Part shown: in pieces, positions 51,215 through 60,047 of the stretch
Layout: each line of letters starts with the position of its first letter
Numbering within the stretch: position 1 is the first letter of the stretch
NCBI RefSeq assembly: GCF_003315205.1
Contig: NZ_QNRR01000007.1
Coordinates: forward strand, 62,001-126,000
Reading direction: 5' to 3'
Origin: Roseimicrobium gellanilyticum
Lineage (GTDB): Bacteria > Verrucomicrobiota > Verrucomicrobiia > Verrucomicrobiales > Verrucomicrobiaceae
DNA length: 64,000 nt
The notes under the pieces: model-generated
What the model was told of the DNA's origin: nothing
What the model saw: the letters and a program-made list of their open reading frames with translations, nothing else
Database searches by the model: none
Program-made: the position numbers and the translations under genes

Positions 51215-52489
51215 ATGAAGCTCGCCTTTCTCTCCACCTTCGCACTCGCAGCATCCACCGCGTCCTGCCTTTTCCCTGTAACTGTCCACGCGGAGGACTG
51301 GCCGGAATTCCGGGGACCAGACAAGCAGGGGCATTCCACGGCCACGGGCCTTCCTACCGAGTGGTCGGAGCGCAAGAATGTGACGTGGAAAGCCGAGCTG
51401 CCGGGGCGCGCCTGGTCCTCTCCGGTGGTGGTAGGTGACGTGATCTACATGACCAATGCCGTTGGCCAGAAGGATTCAACCGATCCCCACGACACCTATT
51501 CACTCCGGGTCCTGGCTCTCAATGCTGCCGATGGAAAGGTTCTGTGGGATACGGAGATCTTCAAGGTGGACTCCCCCCACGCGTTGGGCGTGCATGGGAA
51601 GAACAGCTACGCCAGCCCCACGCCCATCCATAGCGATGGACGCATCTATGCGCACTTTGGCCACTTCGGCACCGCGTGTGTGAATGCCGCCGATGGCAAG
51701 GTGCTGTGGAAGAATGACACCGTGAAGTACAGCCCAGTGCACGGAAATGGCGGGTGCCCGGTGCTGGTGGATGGTCTGCTGGTCTTCAGTTGTGACGCCG
51801 CTCAGGATCCCTTCATTGTGGCGCTGGATGCTTCCAATGGTCGTGAGCGCTGGAGAACCTCACGCAAGGCAAAGGCCAAGAAGACGTTCTCCTTCTCCAC
51901 CCCATTGGTCATTGAGGTGAATGGAGCAAAGCAAATCATCTCCCCAGGCAGCAATGTCTTGAGTGCTCTCGATCCGCAGAGTGGGGCGGTCATCTGGTTC
52001 ATCAACTATGAAGGCTACTCCGTCATCCCACGTCCCGTGTATGGGAATGGCATGATCTATTTCAGTACAGGTTATGATCGCGCTTCCGTGATTGCGGTGC
52101 GTGCCGATGGCAAAGGCGACGTGACTCGCTCGCACATCGCGTGGACTGTGGACCGGGGCGCTCCGCACACGCCTTCCATGCTCCTCATCGGGGAGGAACT
52201 CTACATGGTGGCGGACAATGGCATGGTCACTTGTGTGGACGCCAGGACTGGCAAGGTCCACTACCAGGAGCGTGTGGCCCGCCAGACCTCCGCCTCGCCC
52301 CTTTATGCCGATGGGAAGATCTACATCCAGGATGAGTTGGGCAATGGCTATGTCCTGAAGCCTGGTCGCCGCCTGGACCTCGTTTCCAAGAATGAACTGG
52401 GCGACAAGTCCCTCGCGTCCTACGCGGTGTGGAAAAATAAACTGCTCATCCGTACGCAGTCCGCGCTGTGGTGCATTGGGCAGGGGTAA
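51215..52489 (+). CDS. Secreted PQQ-type beta-propeller protein
   Basis: The 424-residue protein has a signal peptide (about 1-26, ending VHA) and then DWPEFRGPD, the usual first motif of Planctomycete/Verrucomicrobial propeller proteins. Repeats with the form xxALNAADGKVLWD and VNAADGKVLWKND mark the blades, as in PQQ-dependent dehydrogenases and BamB. No PQQ or calcium ligands were identified, so it is probably a non-enzymatic periplasmic scaffold or has lost cofactor binding. A lipoprotein with leucine-rich repeats follows 67 bases downstream on the same strand. Confidence 0.8.
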   Translation: MKLAFLSTFALAASTASCLFPVTVHAEDWPEFRGPDKQGHSTATGLPTEWSERKNVTWKAELPGRAWSSPVVVGDVIYMTNAVGQKDSTDPHDTYSLRVLALNAADGKVLWDTEIFKVDSPHALGVHGKNSYASPTPIHSDGRIYAHFGHFGTACVNAADGKVLWKNDTVKYSPVHGNGGCPVLVDGLLVFSCDAAQDPFIVALDASNGRERWRTSRKAKAKKTFSFSTPLVIEVNGAKQIISPGSNVLSALDPQSGAVIWFINYEGYSVIPRPVYGNGMIYFSTGYDRASVIAVRADGKGDVTRSHIAWTVDRGAPHTPSMLLIGEELYMVADNGMVTCVDARTGKVHYQERVARQTSASPLYADGKIYIQDELGNGYVLKPGRRLDLVSKNELGDKSLASYAVWKNKLLIRTQSALWCIGQG

Positions 52490-52556
52490 AGCGAGGTTTG
52501 CCGCTCGCAGCATTCCTGGCTGCAACATCCGCTTGCGGATCGCGTTCAATGGCCGC

Positions 52557-53498
52557 ATGCCTTCCTTCATGCTTCGCACCTGTTGCTCCCTGGCGCTCAT
52601 TGTAGCCGCTTCTTTCCTCCTTGTTCAGTGTGGCGAGAAGCAATCGGCCCCTGCGGAACAATCAAAGAAGGCCACGGCAGAGGCTCCATCTCCTGTACCT
52701 CCTTCGACGCCTTCTCCCGCAATCCCGGCGGCTACGCCCGAGAAGACCAAGATCTTCTGGACGGAAGAGTTGATGCACAAGGAGGTAAGGTACTACAACC
52801 CGGAGTACGCAGGCGATGGACAGTTCCGGATTGAGAACGGTGAACCTGTTGCCGTCGGGCTGGCCAACGCCAGGGTGACGAACCTGAAAGCGCTCGAAGG
52901 TAGGAAGCTGCTGGCGTTGGATCTCAGTGGCACGGCAGTTTCTGATCTGACACCGCTCAAGGGGATGCCCCTGATGGAGTTGTATCTGGAGCGGTCCAAG
53001 GTGGTAGATCTCTACCCACTGAAAGGCATGCCAATTCAGAAGCTGTACCTCAGCGGCACTGCCGTGCGGGACATCGCACCCCTTGAAGGAATGCCACTGA
53101 CCGATTTCAATGCGGTGGATACCCAGATCGCCGACATCTCACCACTCGCGAAGTCACCCATCGCGATGATGTGGCTCACGAACTGTCCCGTGGAGAGTAT
53201 TGCGCCTCTTCGCACCATTCCCCTGGTCAGCGTCACGTTGAAGGGCACAAAGGTGCGTGACCTCTCTCCGCTTTCCGGCACGAGGCTTCAGCGCCTGCAC
53301 ATCGCGGAAACCCCGGTGGAGGATCTCACTCCGTTGAAGGGCATGTCGCTTACGCGATTGGTCTTCACTCCGGCGAATATCAAACAAGGCATCGATGTAG
53401 CCAAGGCTCTGCACGTGCAGCAGATTGGCACCCGGTTTGAAGAGGATGGCAACGACTTGCTGCCACCCGCTGAGTTCTGGGCAAGGCAGGGGAAGTAG
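52557..53498 (+). CDS. Leucine-rich-repeat lipoprotein
   Basis: With the start at 52557 the product has 313 residues. The N-terminus is a lipoprotein-like signal ending LLVQC (Cys25); Gln before the Cys is unusual. A Pro/Ala/Ser-rich linker follows (about 30-62). From about 110 to 270 the protein has repeats of about 22 residues such as LLALDLSGTAVSDLTPLKGM and IQKLYLSGTAVRDIAPLEGM, the internalin-like type of leucine-rich repeat. It probably binds another protein at the envelope. The longer frame from 52392 was rejected because it overlaps the propeller gene. Confidence 0.78.
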   Translation: MPSFMLRTCCSLALIVAASFLLVQCGEKQSAPAEQSKKATAEAPSPVPPSTPSPAIPAATPEKTKIFWTEELMHKEVRYYNPEYAGDGQFRIENGEPVAVGLANARVTNLKALEGRKLLALDLSGTAVSDLTPLKGMPLMELYLERSKVVDLYPLKGMPIQKLYLSGTAVRDIAPLEGMPLTDFNAVDTQIADISPLAKSPIAMMWLTNCPVESIAPLRTIPLVSVTLKGTKVRDLSPLSGTRLQRLHIAETPVEDLTPLKGMSLTRLVFTPANIKQGIDVAKALHVQQIGTRFEEDGNDLLPPAEFWARQGK

Positions 53499-53513
53499 CC
53501 CCACCATCCCACA

Positions 53514-54854
53514 TCAGATCCATGTCCCCGGAGGAATCACCGTGTTCTTCGGAATCACGATGATGCCGTCACGGATGTAGAACATGCCATCGGGACCATC
53601 GAAGGTCTCGGGCTTGCCACGTGGCGTGATCACCACGCCGTCACCGACGTGGACATTCTTGTCCACGATCGTGCGCTCAATCTTGCAGCCCTTGCCGATG
53701 CCGGGCGGCGGACGGTCTGTGGGGCAATTGGTGGCGCCGGCGTAGTAGTCTGCTCCCATGATCACGCTTTCCTTGATGATGCTGTTCCCCTCCACCACGG
53801 TGCGCACGCCCAGGATGGAGCGCTCGATCGTGGCCTCGGTGAGAATGCAGCCATCGGAGAGCAGCGCATGATGAATGTGGCCGCCGTTGATCTTGGTGGC
53901 AGGCAGGAAACGCGCGTGCGTAAAGATGGGTGCCTGTGAGTCGAAGAAGTTGAAGGCTGGCACCACGGAGCACAGATCCAGATTTGCCTCGAAGAAGCTT
54001 CCGATGGTACCGATGTCCTCCCAGTAGCCCTGGAAGGGATAGCTGTGCACACGGCACTTCTTGATGGCTTCGGGAATGATGTGCTTGCCGAAGTCGGCCA
54101 TGTCATTGTCCAAGGCTTCGATCAGCGTCTGGCGGTTGAAGACATAGATGCCCATGTTCGCCTCGTACCGGGGCTCATTCTCGGGCAGCTTGAGCTCGCG
54201 CAGAATCTCCGCTGGCATCTCCAGGGGCTTGAGGGCTTCGGGAGTTTTGGGTTTCTCTACAAAGTTCAGAATGCGTCCTGCGGCATTCGTTTGCATCAGG
54301 CCGAAGCTGCTCGCGCGCTTTCCATCCACAGGAATGGTGGCGATGGTGATTTCCGCGCCGCTCTGGATGTGTTTTGCCAGAAACTTGCGGAAGTCCATGC
54401 GGTAGAGCTGGTCACCGCTGAGGATGAGGAAGTACTCGTACTTGCCCTGAGTGAAGTTCTTCAGATTTTGCCGGACTGCGTCCGCGGTACCTTGGTACCA
54501 CTCCACACCAGATGCGGTTTGTTGCGCAGCAAGGATTTCGACAAACCCATTGCTGAACAGGTCGAACTTGTACGCCCGGCTGATGTGCCGGTTGAGCGAG
54601 GCGCTGTTGAATTGGGTGAGCACATACACCTGGCGCACACCGCTGTTGATGCAGTTGCTGATGGGGATGTCCACCAGCCTGTACTTTCCTGCCAGGGGCA
54701 CGGCAGGCTTGGCGCGGTCCTTCGTCAGGGGGAAAAGACGGGTACCCGCACCCCCCCCCATGATGATTCCCAGCGTGTTGCGTTGCAGAAGTGCTTCGGT
54801 TTCAAAGCGGTTGAAGGCAGGAGGGGCAGCCGGAAACATGGGCGGATTTTTCAT
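53514..54854 (-). CDS. glgC: Glucose-1-phosphate adenylyltransferase
   Basis: The 446-residue enzyme makes ADP-glucose from ATP and glucose 1-phosphate, the first committed step of glycogen synthesis. The nucleotide loop GGGAGTRL lies at 33-40, followed by RAKPAVPLAGKYRLVDIP, WYQGTADAVRQN, the catalytic Asp in SGDQLYRMD, and FVEKP. The C-terminal left-handed beta-helix has SVIMGADYY and the closing VIPKNTVIPPGT. Length is normal for GlgC. I chose 54854 because it leaves a short N-terminal extension before the loop. It is divergent from the cytochrome gene with only 38 bases between them, and convergent with the lipoprotein gene. Confidence 0.95.
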   Translation of the reverse strand: MKNPPMFPAAPPAFNRFETEALLQRNTLGIIMGGGAGTRLFPLTKDRAKPAVPLAGKYRLVDIPISNCINSGVRQVYVLTQFNSASLNRHISRAYKFDLFSNGFVEILAAQQTASGVEWYQGTADAVRQNLKNFTQGKYEYFLILSGDQLYRMDFRKFLAKHIQSGAEITIATIPVDGKRASSFGLMQTNAAGRILNFVEKPKTPEALKPLEMPAEILRELKLPENEPRYEANMGIYVFNRQTLIEALDNDMADFGKHIIPEAIKKCRVHSYPFQGYWEDIGTIGSFFEANLDLCSVVPAFNFFDSQAPIFTHARFLPATKINGGHIHHALLSDGCILTEATIERSILGVRTVVEGNSIIKESVIMGADYYAGATNCPTDRPPPGIGKGCKIERTIVDKNVHVGDGVVITPRGKPETFDGPDGMFYIRDGIIVIPKNTVIPPGTWI

Positions 54855-54892
54855 GAAACAGGGTGATCCATCAAGCGTTTCCTTGTGCCACC

Positions 54893-55921
54893 ATGACCGC
54901 TCACCCAAATTTTTTCAAAGTTCCTGCGATCGCCGCCCTGCTCATGGGCGTTTCTGCGCAGGGAGCTGTAAACTTCAAAACGGAAATCCTGCCCGTCTTG
55001 GAGGCCAAGTGTGTAAAATGTCACAAGGCAGAGCATGAAGAAGGCGGCAAAATCGTAAAACCCAAGGCGGAACTCCGACTGGACGCCGCCTGGGCCATGC
55101 TGAAGGGGGGGGAGAGCAAACGCCCTGCGTTGGTCGCTAAGGACACGGCAAAAAGTTACATGTTTGAGGTGGTGAACCTGCCGAAGGACGATGACATGTT
55201 CATGCCTCCCAAGGGCGACCCGCTGACTGCGGAGGAAATTGCCAAGCTTAAGACATGGATCGAAGAAGGTGCCGATTTTGGCGATTGGGAAGGGAATTTG
55301 GCAGGCAAGCCCGCCGACGCTCCCTCCACCGCGAAGGCCGCGCCGAAGGAGCGTGAGCACGATATTCTGTACAAGAAGCTCAGCGAAGGCCTTCAACCCC
55401 CTTCGAAGGAGGCGCTCAAGAAAGTCCAGGAGGCTGGCGCCCAGGTGACCATCCTGCAGGTGGGCGGGCCACTGGTGCGGGTCGACTTTCTCACTGGAGT
55501 AAGCAAGACGGATGACGCGAAGATCGCGGCAATCCTGCCCATCAAGGACAACATTGCCCACTTGGACCTTGCTCGGACGGTCATCACAGATGCCTCCCTC
55601 AAGACGGTGGCTTCGTTCCCCAGACTCGTCCGCCTCGACCTTCGCAAGACCAAGGTGACGGACAAGGGCGTGCAGCAGCTCGCCGAGTGCAAAAACCTTG
55701 CTTACCTGAACCTCTACGGCACCGAGGTGACGGACGCCGTCATCCCCGCGCTTTCCAGCCTGAAGACCCTCCGTGATGTCTTCATCTGGGAGACCAAGGT
55801 GACTGAGGCGGGGGCTGCCAAGCTTAAAGCTGCCCTGCCCGAGGCCGAGGTGGTCGCCAGCGCCGTCATGCCTGCTCCGCAGCAGGCTCCGGCGGGGGGG
55901 AATCGCCGCCGCGACAAGTAA
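54893..55921 (+). CDS. Planctomycete-type cytochrome c fused to leucine-rich repeats
   Basis: The 342-residue protein has a signal peptide (about 1-24) and a cytochrome c module with the haem site CVKCH (40-44) and the later MPPKGDPLTAEE segment typical of the planctomycete cytochrome C family, where Met may be the second iron ligand. After a linker (about 130-165), residues 215-320 hold leucine-rich repeats, including LVRLDLRKTKVTDKGVQQL and LAYLNLYGTEVTDAVIPAL. The combination suggests a periplasmic electron carrier that docks onto a protein or polysaccharide partner. The start at 54893 follows a GTGCCACC leader. Confidence 0.82.
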   Translation: MTAHPNFFKVPAIAALLMGVSAQGAVNFKTEILPVLEAKCVKCHKAEHEEGGKIVKPKAELRLDAAWAMLKGGESKRPALVAKDTAKSYMFEVVNLPKDDDMFMPPKGDPLTAEEIAKLKTWIEEGADFGDWEGNLAGKPADAPSTAKAAPKEREHDILYKKLSEGLQPPSKEALKKVQEAGAQVTILQVGGPLVRVDFLTGVSKTDDAKIAAILPIKDNIAHLDLARTVITDASLKTVASFPRLVRLDLRKTKVTDKGVQQLAECKNLAYLNLYGTEVTDAVIPALSSLKTLRDVFIWETKVTEAGAAKLKAALPEAEVVASAVMPAPQQAPAGGNRRRDK

Positions 55922-55948
55922 AAGACGCGTATTTTTGAACGATTTGGA

Positions 55949-55979
55949 CCGGCAGCCAGCGCCTCAGGGAGGCTGCCGG
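55949..55979 (+). terminator. GC-rich hairpin after the cytochrome gene
   Basis: A perfect 9-bp stem (CCGGCAGCC at 55949-55957 and GGCTGCCGG at 55971-55979) begins 28 bases after the stop codon. A T-run is lacking, so termination strength is uncertain. The LptF/G-type gene starts 59 bases further on. Confidence 0.4.
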
Positions 55980-56038
55980 GGGGAGCGTACCCCTTGACTC
56001 CACCCCCGATCTGTCGGAGTCTCCATGTCCTCAACCCC

Positions 56039-57769
56039 ATGGATTTCCTCAAGTCTGCCCGCGACTCGCTCATGCGTCTGCTAGGTGTGGTCTGGCGCTG
56101 GTTGCGCCGCTCCCCTTACGCCGGTCCGGGCGCCCTCCTGCTGGCCTTTGTGGTGATGCTGCTTTGCCAGCTTTTCGGCTACCACGAGGCTTTCATGCCA
56201 CCGGAGCCGAACCCGAATGAGCTGCCGAAGAGCTGGGTCGCACCCCCCACGCCCACCTACTTTGTCCTCTACATGCTGGCGTACATGCGCCTGTTCGTGC
56301 TGGTAGGCGGGCTGGCCTACCATGTCTACATCATCCGGGCATGGCCGAATGTGGAGAAGATGATTCGTCCCACCTGGATCGCCTCGATCTACCTCGCCGT
56401 CTGGGCGATCACGAGCCAGGGCTATACTTTCTTTGAATCGGTTTACCTGAATACGACAGGGGAGGTGATCTCCGTCCCGGCCTTCATCATCCAGGTGCTT
56501 CTGCTCTGCGGTTTGCTGCTGTCCCCACCGCTGATGCTCACGTACTACGCGCGCAGCCGCATCATGGAGCGCTACATGATGCGCTCCTTCCTCCAGCCGC
56601 TTTTCTTCTGCCTCATCGCATTCTGCACGCTCTGGGTGGTCATGGACCTTCTGGACAACATGTCCGACTTCCAGGAGAACGGCATCAAGGGAGGGGACAT
56701 CGCGATGTTCTACCTGAAGATGGTGCCCTTCATCTACGTGACGGTAGCCCCCATCTCCCTGATGCTGGCCACGGTGTACGTCCTGGGGCGCATGTCGCGC
56801 ACGAATGAGCTCATCTCCATGCTTGGCACCGGCAAAAGCCTGGGCCAGGTGCTTCGTCCCATTTACGTTGCCGCTTGTTATGCTGCCTTTCTGGGCATGG
56901 CCGCGAACTATCACTGGGCTCCGGTTTCCGCAGGAAACAAGGAGCAGCTCCTTGGGAGCGCGAAGGATCGCATCAACCAGCACTTCCTCGTCATGGGGCT
57001 GGTGTACCGGAATCAGGAGGAGATCGGTCGTAGCTGGTTTGTGGGCACGGTCCCGCGTGATCTGGTGCGGGACAAGATGCGCCGCATTGAGGTCCGTCAG
57101 GAAGGCGCAGACGGCAAGCTGGAGAAGGCCTGGTTTGCCAAGAGCGCGGCGTGGTGGCGTGAAGATGGCATCTGGTCGCTGTACAATGGCGTGGAGGTCA
57201 TCTACAAGGACGGCAAGGTCGACTCCATCCAGAAGTTTGACTTCGATGGCACGGGCTACTCACGCAAGGATTTGACTGGCTTCCGCGAGACACCGTGGGT
57301 GCTGATGAGCGGTTCCCTCTCGCCCAACTATCTTGGCGTGCCGGATCTCATCTCCTACATCCGGGCGAATTCCTCGTACGGGAGCAAGAAGCTGGCGTCC
57401 TTCTGGGCGCATTTGTTCTACCGTTTCGCATTGCCATGGCAGTGCCTTGTGGTGGTCATGTTCTCCGCGCCACTCGCGGTGGTGTTCTCACGGCGCGGCC
57501 TTGTGGGGGGCATTGCCAATGCGGTCCTCCTCTTCTTCGTGCTCATGTTCCTGGACAACCTGTTCCTGAACCTGGGCCGCGGCGCCCGCATTCCGCCATT
57601 CTTCGCCGTATGGTTCCCGCACCTGATCCTCGGCGCGCTCGGCGTCTGGCTTTTCCGCCTGCGCTCGCAGAACAAGGAGTTGCCCCGCATTTCCTTCCGC
57701 TGGCTGCGCGAGCTCGTTCAGTTCGTATGGCAGCCCAGCCGGAATCGCTCCTCGGTGAAGACTGCCTGA
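56039..57769 (+). CDS. LptF/LptG-family permease with N-terminal membrane extension
   Basis: The 576-residue protein contains an LptF/LptG (YjgP/YjgQ) permease from about residue 176 on: LMLTYYARSRIMERYMMRSF opens it, EILISML-like coupling sequence appears as TNELISMLGTGKS, and a periplasmic jellyroll domain (about 320-440) separates the helix groups. Such proteins pull lipopolysaccharide from the inner membrane with LptB. The first 175 residues add four extra helices (about 29-46, 72-97, 113-130 and 147-165) that normal members lack. The start was set at 56039. No second permease or LptB gene is adjacent. Confidence 0.82.
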   Translation: MDFLKSARDSLMRLLGVVWRWLRRSPYAGPGALLLAFVVMLLCQLFGYHEAFMPPEPNPNELPKSWVAPPTPTYFVLYMLAYMRLFVLVGGLAYHVYIIRAWPNVEKMIRPTWIASIYLAVWAITSQGYTFFESVYLNTTGEVISVPAFIIQVLLLCGLLLSPPLMLTYYARSRIMERYMMRSFLQPLFFCLIAFCTLWVVMDLLDNMSDFQENGIKGGDIAMFYLKMVPFIYVTVAPISLMLATVYVLGRMSRTNELISMLGTGKSLGQVLRPIYVAACYAAFLGMAANYHWAPVSAGNKEQLLGSAKDRINQHFLVMGLVYRNQEEIGRSWFVGTVPRDLVRDKMRRIEVRQEGADGKLEKAWFAKSAAWWREDGIWSLYNGVEVIYKDGKVDSIQKFDFDGTGYSRKDLTGFRETPWVLMSGSLSPNYLGVPDLISYIRANSSYGSKKLASFWAHLFYRFALPWQCLVVVMFSAPLAVVFSRRGLVGGIANAVLLFFVLMFLDNLFLNLGRGARIPPFFAVWFPHLILGALGVWLFRLRSQNKELPRISFRWLRELVQFVWQPSRNRSSVKTA

Positions 57770-57827
57770 TCGGCATCATTACTGGCGGCAATATTTCTTT
57801 CGCAACGACTCCGTCTCCCTTCCTCAC

Positions 57828-58739
57828 GTGCAGCAAAATTGGAACATCAAGTCCCGCTCCCACGAATGCTCCCGCTCCGGGCGGCCCTTTGAAGAGGGAG
57901 AAGTGTTTCACACGTCCATCTACTTCGACAACGAGAGCGGCGAATTCGTCCGCCGCGACGTGGCGCTGGACGTCTGGGATGAGGAGTTGAAGGACCGAAC
58001 GCCGCTGGCGTACTGGCGCACCACTTATGTGAAACCGGACTCCGGCAAGCCGAAGGTGGAAATCTCCAGCAAGGAGAGCCCCGAAAGTCTGCTGCGCCGC
58101 CTCATCGATGAGGATCAGGAGCATACGGAGCATGCCCGCTACATCCTTGGACTGATGCTTGAGCGAAAAAAGCAGCTTGTCCCCAAGGAAACGAAGTACA
58201 CCGAGCAGGGCACATTGCTGCTCTACGAACATCGGAAGAGCGGTGAGGTTTTCATCATCCGCGACCCGGAACTGCGCTTGGACGAAATCGAGTCCGTACA
58301 GGAGGAAGTTGCTACGCTGCTGGGCTTTGGCGGCCCCGTGGTCGAAGCCGCCAGGATTGCCGGCGTGACCCTCACTCCAGACGGCAAGATTGAGAAGGGG
58401 GATGCTGCAAAGAGCGCGCCTGAGAAGGCTCCCTCCGAGAAGCTTGAAGCTGAGAAATCTGAGTCTGAGCCTGTACCCGGTGCGCTGGAAGAAGGCGAGA
58501 CCGGCGTGACTGAATCCGAAACCCCCGAATCAGAGCTGGCCGAAACTGGCGCGGTCGAATCCGAGGAGGGCGAGAATGTGAGCGAAGAGCCTGCGTCGGC
58601 CGCAGATGAAGCTGAAGAGCCCGAGGCTGCCGATGAGGAAGTGGAAGCAGTTGAGGCGGAGCCAACGGCACCTGAAGGCGAAAGCGATGCTTCCTCTGAG
58701 GAGCAGACTGGTTCGAGGGAGACTGCGTCTCCGAGCTAG
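57828..58739 (+). CDS. Protein with acidic low-complexity tail
   Basis: The 303-residue product starts at a GTG codon 58 bases after the LptF/G-type gene. The first 185 residues form an ordered domain with WNIKSRSHECSRSGRPFEEG near the start and LIDEDQEHTEHARYILGLML in the middle. From about 205 on it is almost only Glu, Ala, Ser, Pro and Val, strongly acidic and surely disordered. There is no signal peptide. A similar N-terminal arrangement with Cys and GRPF occurs in small conserved proteins of the Planctomycete-Verrucomicrobia group, but I cannot name a function. The stop lies 6 bases from the convergent gene. Confidence 0.7.
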   Translation: MQQNWNIKSRSHECSRSGRPFEEGEVFHTSIYFDNESGEFVRRDVALDVWDEELKDRTPLAYWRTTYVKPDSGKPKVEISSKESPESLLRRLIDEDQEHTEHARYILGLMLERKKQLVPKETKYTEQGTLLLYEHRKSGEVFIIRDPELRLDEIESVQEEVATLLGFGGPVVEAARIAGVTLTPDGKIEKGDAAKSAPEKAPSEKLEAEKSESEPVPGALEEGETGVTESETPESELAETGAVESEEGENVSEEPASAADEAEEPEAADEEVEAVEAEPTAPEGESDASSEEQTGSRETASPS

Positions 58740-58745
58740 AGTCTC

Positions 58746-59864
58746 TTAACCCTCCTCAGCGGAAAAGAACCGGCCCATCGAGGTCTTGGTGGCAAGGTAG
58801 CGCACGCACGGCGTTGCCAGGCCCACCGCCACCAGTCCTACCACCAAGAGCAGGCCCTCCCGCCGGAAGAGACTGCTCAACGGGTGCTCGGCACCCTGCC
58901 AGACCCGGAGATTCCAAGGGCCCCATCCATGGAGGAAGCCGGCGACCACCGCCAGTCCCAAGAGGGCAGGGGGGATGCGCCGGACCAGGAGTAGGGCCAG
59001 AGCTGTGCCGCCCAACATCATCCAGGAATTCCTCGGCAAACCACCCAGCGCCACGGGTAACCACCCTTGCCACGTCAGCCACGCAGCCGCCATGGAGGCG
59101 AGATGAAACACGACCATGACCACCACGGCGCTCCATGAGCGTCCTAGGAGCACGGAGGTCACCGCCACGGCGAACAACGCGTGCGCCAGCAGGGAGTGCG
59201 TCGGGAGTCCCGCCAGGGAGCCCGCGGTGCTGCCATTCTTGGTCCCCTGTGGCGTGGCGTCAGCAACAGACTTCGCGATAGGAGAGGGAGCGCCTTGTCC
59301 TGCAGCGGCCTTCGCCCCCGTTGGGGGCAAGGCAAAGCCTCGACTGGATTCTCCTGGAAAGACAAGCTGCGGCTGCCGCTGCTCTGCGCCGGCCATGGCG
59401 TTCATCAGCAGGGTGGCCACAGCACAGGTTCGGGCCACGGTCATTTTGAAATCACCGGCAATTTCGGGGAGCGGCCCCTTGTGCTCCACCAGCAGGTGTA
59501 CTTCCGCACTGGAGGGAGTGAGGGGGGCCACAGTGGCACTATCCACCGGCTGCGCTTTCCAGATCCCGCGGAAATCGCTCCCGCCGATGCGGAACTGAAG
59601 TTGTGTGTCCACGTACGCAGCGGCCTTTTTCAGCGTCTCCGCCTGCTCTGCCTCGCTCTGCTGGAACCACCACGAGGCCGGAATTGGAGGCATCGCGGTG
59701 GGTTGGTCGGTGAGAAACAGACGCGGATCGAGGTTCACCAGCAACGTCACCTCACGTTCCGGGTTGAACTCTGCTTCAGCCACCATGCTGGGCACGGTAT
59801 GTGCGCTGACCTTTTGCCCTAAAACCAGCAGGGCAAAGCAGAGGACAAAAGCCGCGTAGCGCAT
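58746..59864 (-). CDS. Exported membrane protein of unknown function
   Basis: The 372-residue protein has a signal peptide (about 1-21, ending VSA) and then HTVPSMVAEAEF, a His-led start after cleavage. The outer domain (about 22-170) is beta-rich. After a Pro/Ala linker come about five membrane helices (about 222-240, 245-265, 275-295, 300-320 and 335-355). A periplasmic domain followed by a membrane bundle resembles HupE/UreJ-type metal permeases in plan, but the histidine signatures of that family are not clear. The start at 59864 replaces a longer frame with a Cys-rich, unlikely N-terminus. Confidence 0.6.
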   Translation of the reverse strand: MRYAAFVLCFALLVLGQKVSAHTVPSMVAEAEFNPEREVTLLVNLDPRLFLTDQPTAMPPIPASWWFQQSEAEQAETLKKAAAYVDTQLQFRIGGSDFRGIWKAQPVDSATVAPLTPSSAEVHLLVEHKGPLPEIAGDFKMTVARTCAVATLLMNAMAGAEQRQPQLVFPGESSRGFALPPTGAKAAAGQGAPSPIAKSVADATPQGTKNGSTAGSLAGLPTHSLLAHALFAVAVTSVLLGRSWSAVVVMVVFHLASMAAAWLTWQGWLPVALGGLPRNSWMMLGGTALALLLVRRIPPALLGLAVVAGFLHGWGPWNLRVWQGAEHPLSSLFRREGLLLVVGLVAVGLATPCVRYLATKTSMGRFFSAEEG

Positions 59865-60047
59865 GCTGTTTAAAACGCCAGAATCCACCCCGCCGCAAAC
59901 ACAGAATCTCTTGCAGGAGAACGGCATGAAAAAAGATCCCAATTAATCAACACATCGCGCACGTGCGCTGTCTTTTCTGCACCACGTTTCGCAAAAGCAA
60001 CCTTGACTTTGCCTGTCCGATTCGGTTGAAAAGACACATACAATCAC
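59865..60047. promoter_or_regulatory. Divergent control region with 12-bp palindrome
   Basis: The 183-base region lies between two divergent genes. It contains a perfect palindrome GCGCACGTGCGC at 59957-59968, a plausible operator, and a TTGACT hexamer at 60003-60008 on the plus strand that could be a -35 element for the cyclase gene; no good -10 element accompanies it. Confidence 0.35.

Noticed and set aside
58718-58732. GGAGAC/GTCTCC hairpin as terminator
   Set aside because: It lies inside the end of the coding region at 57828-58739, has only 6 bp and no T-run.
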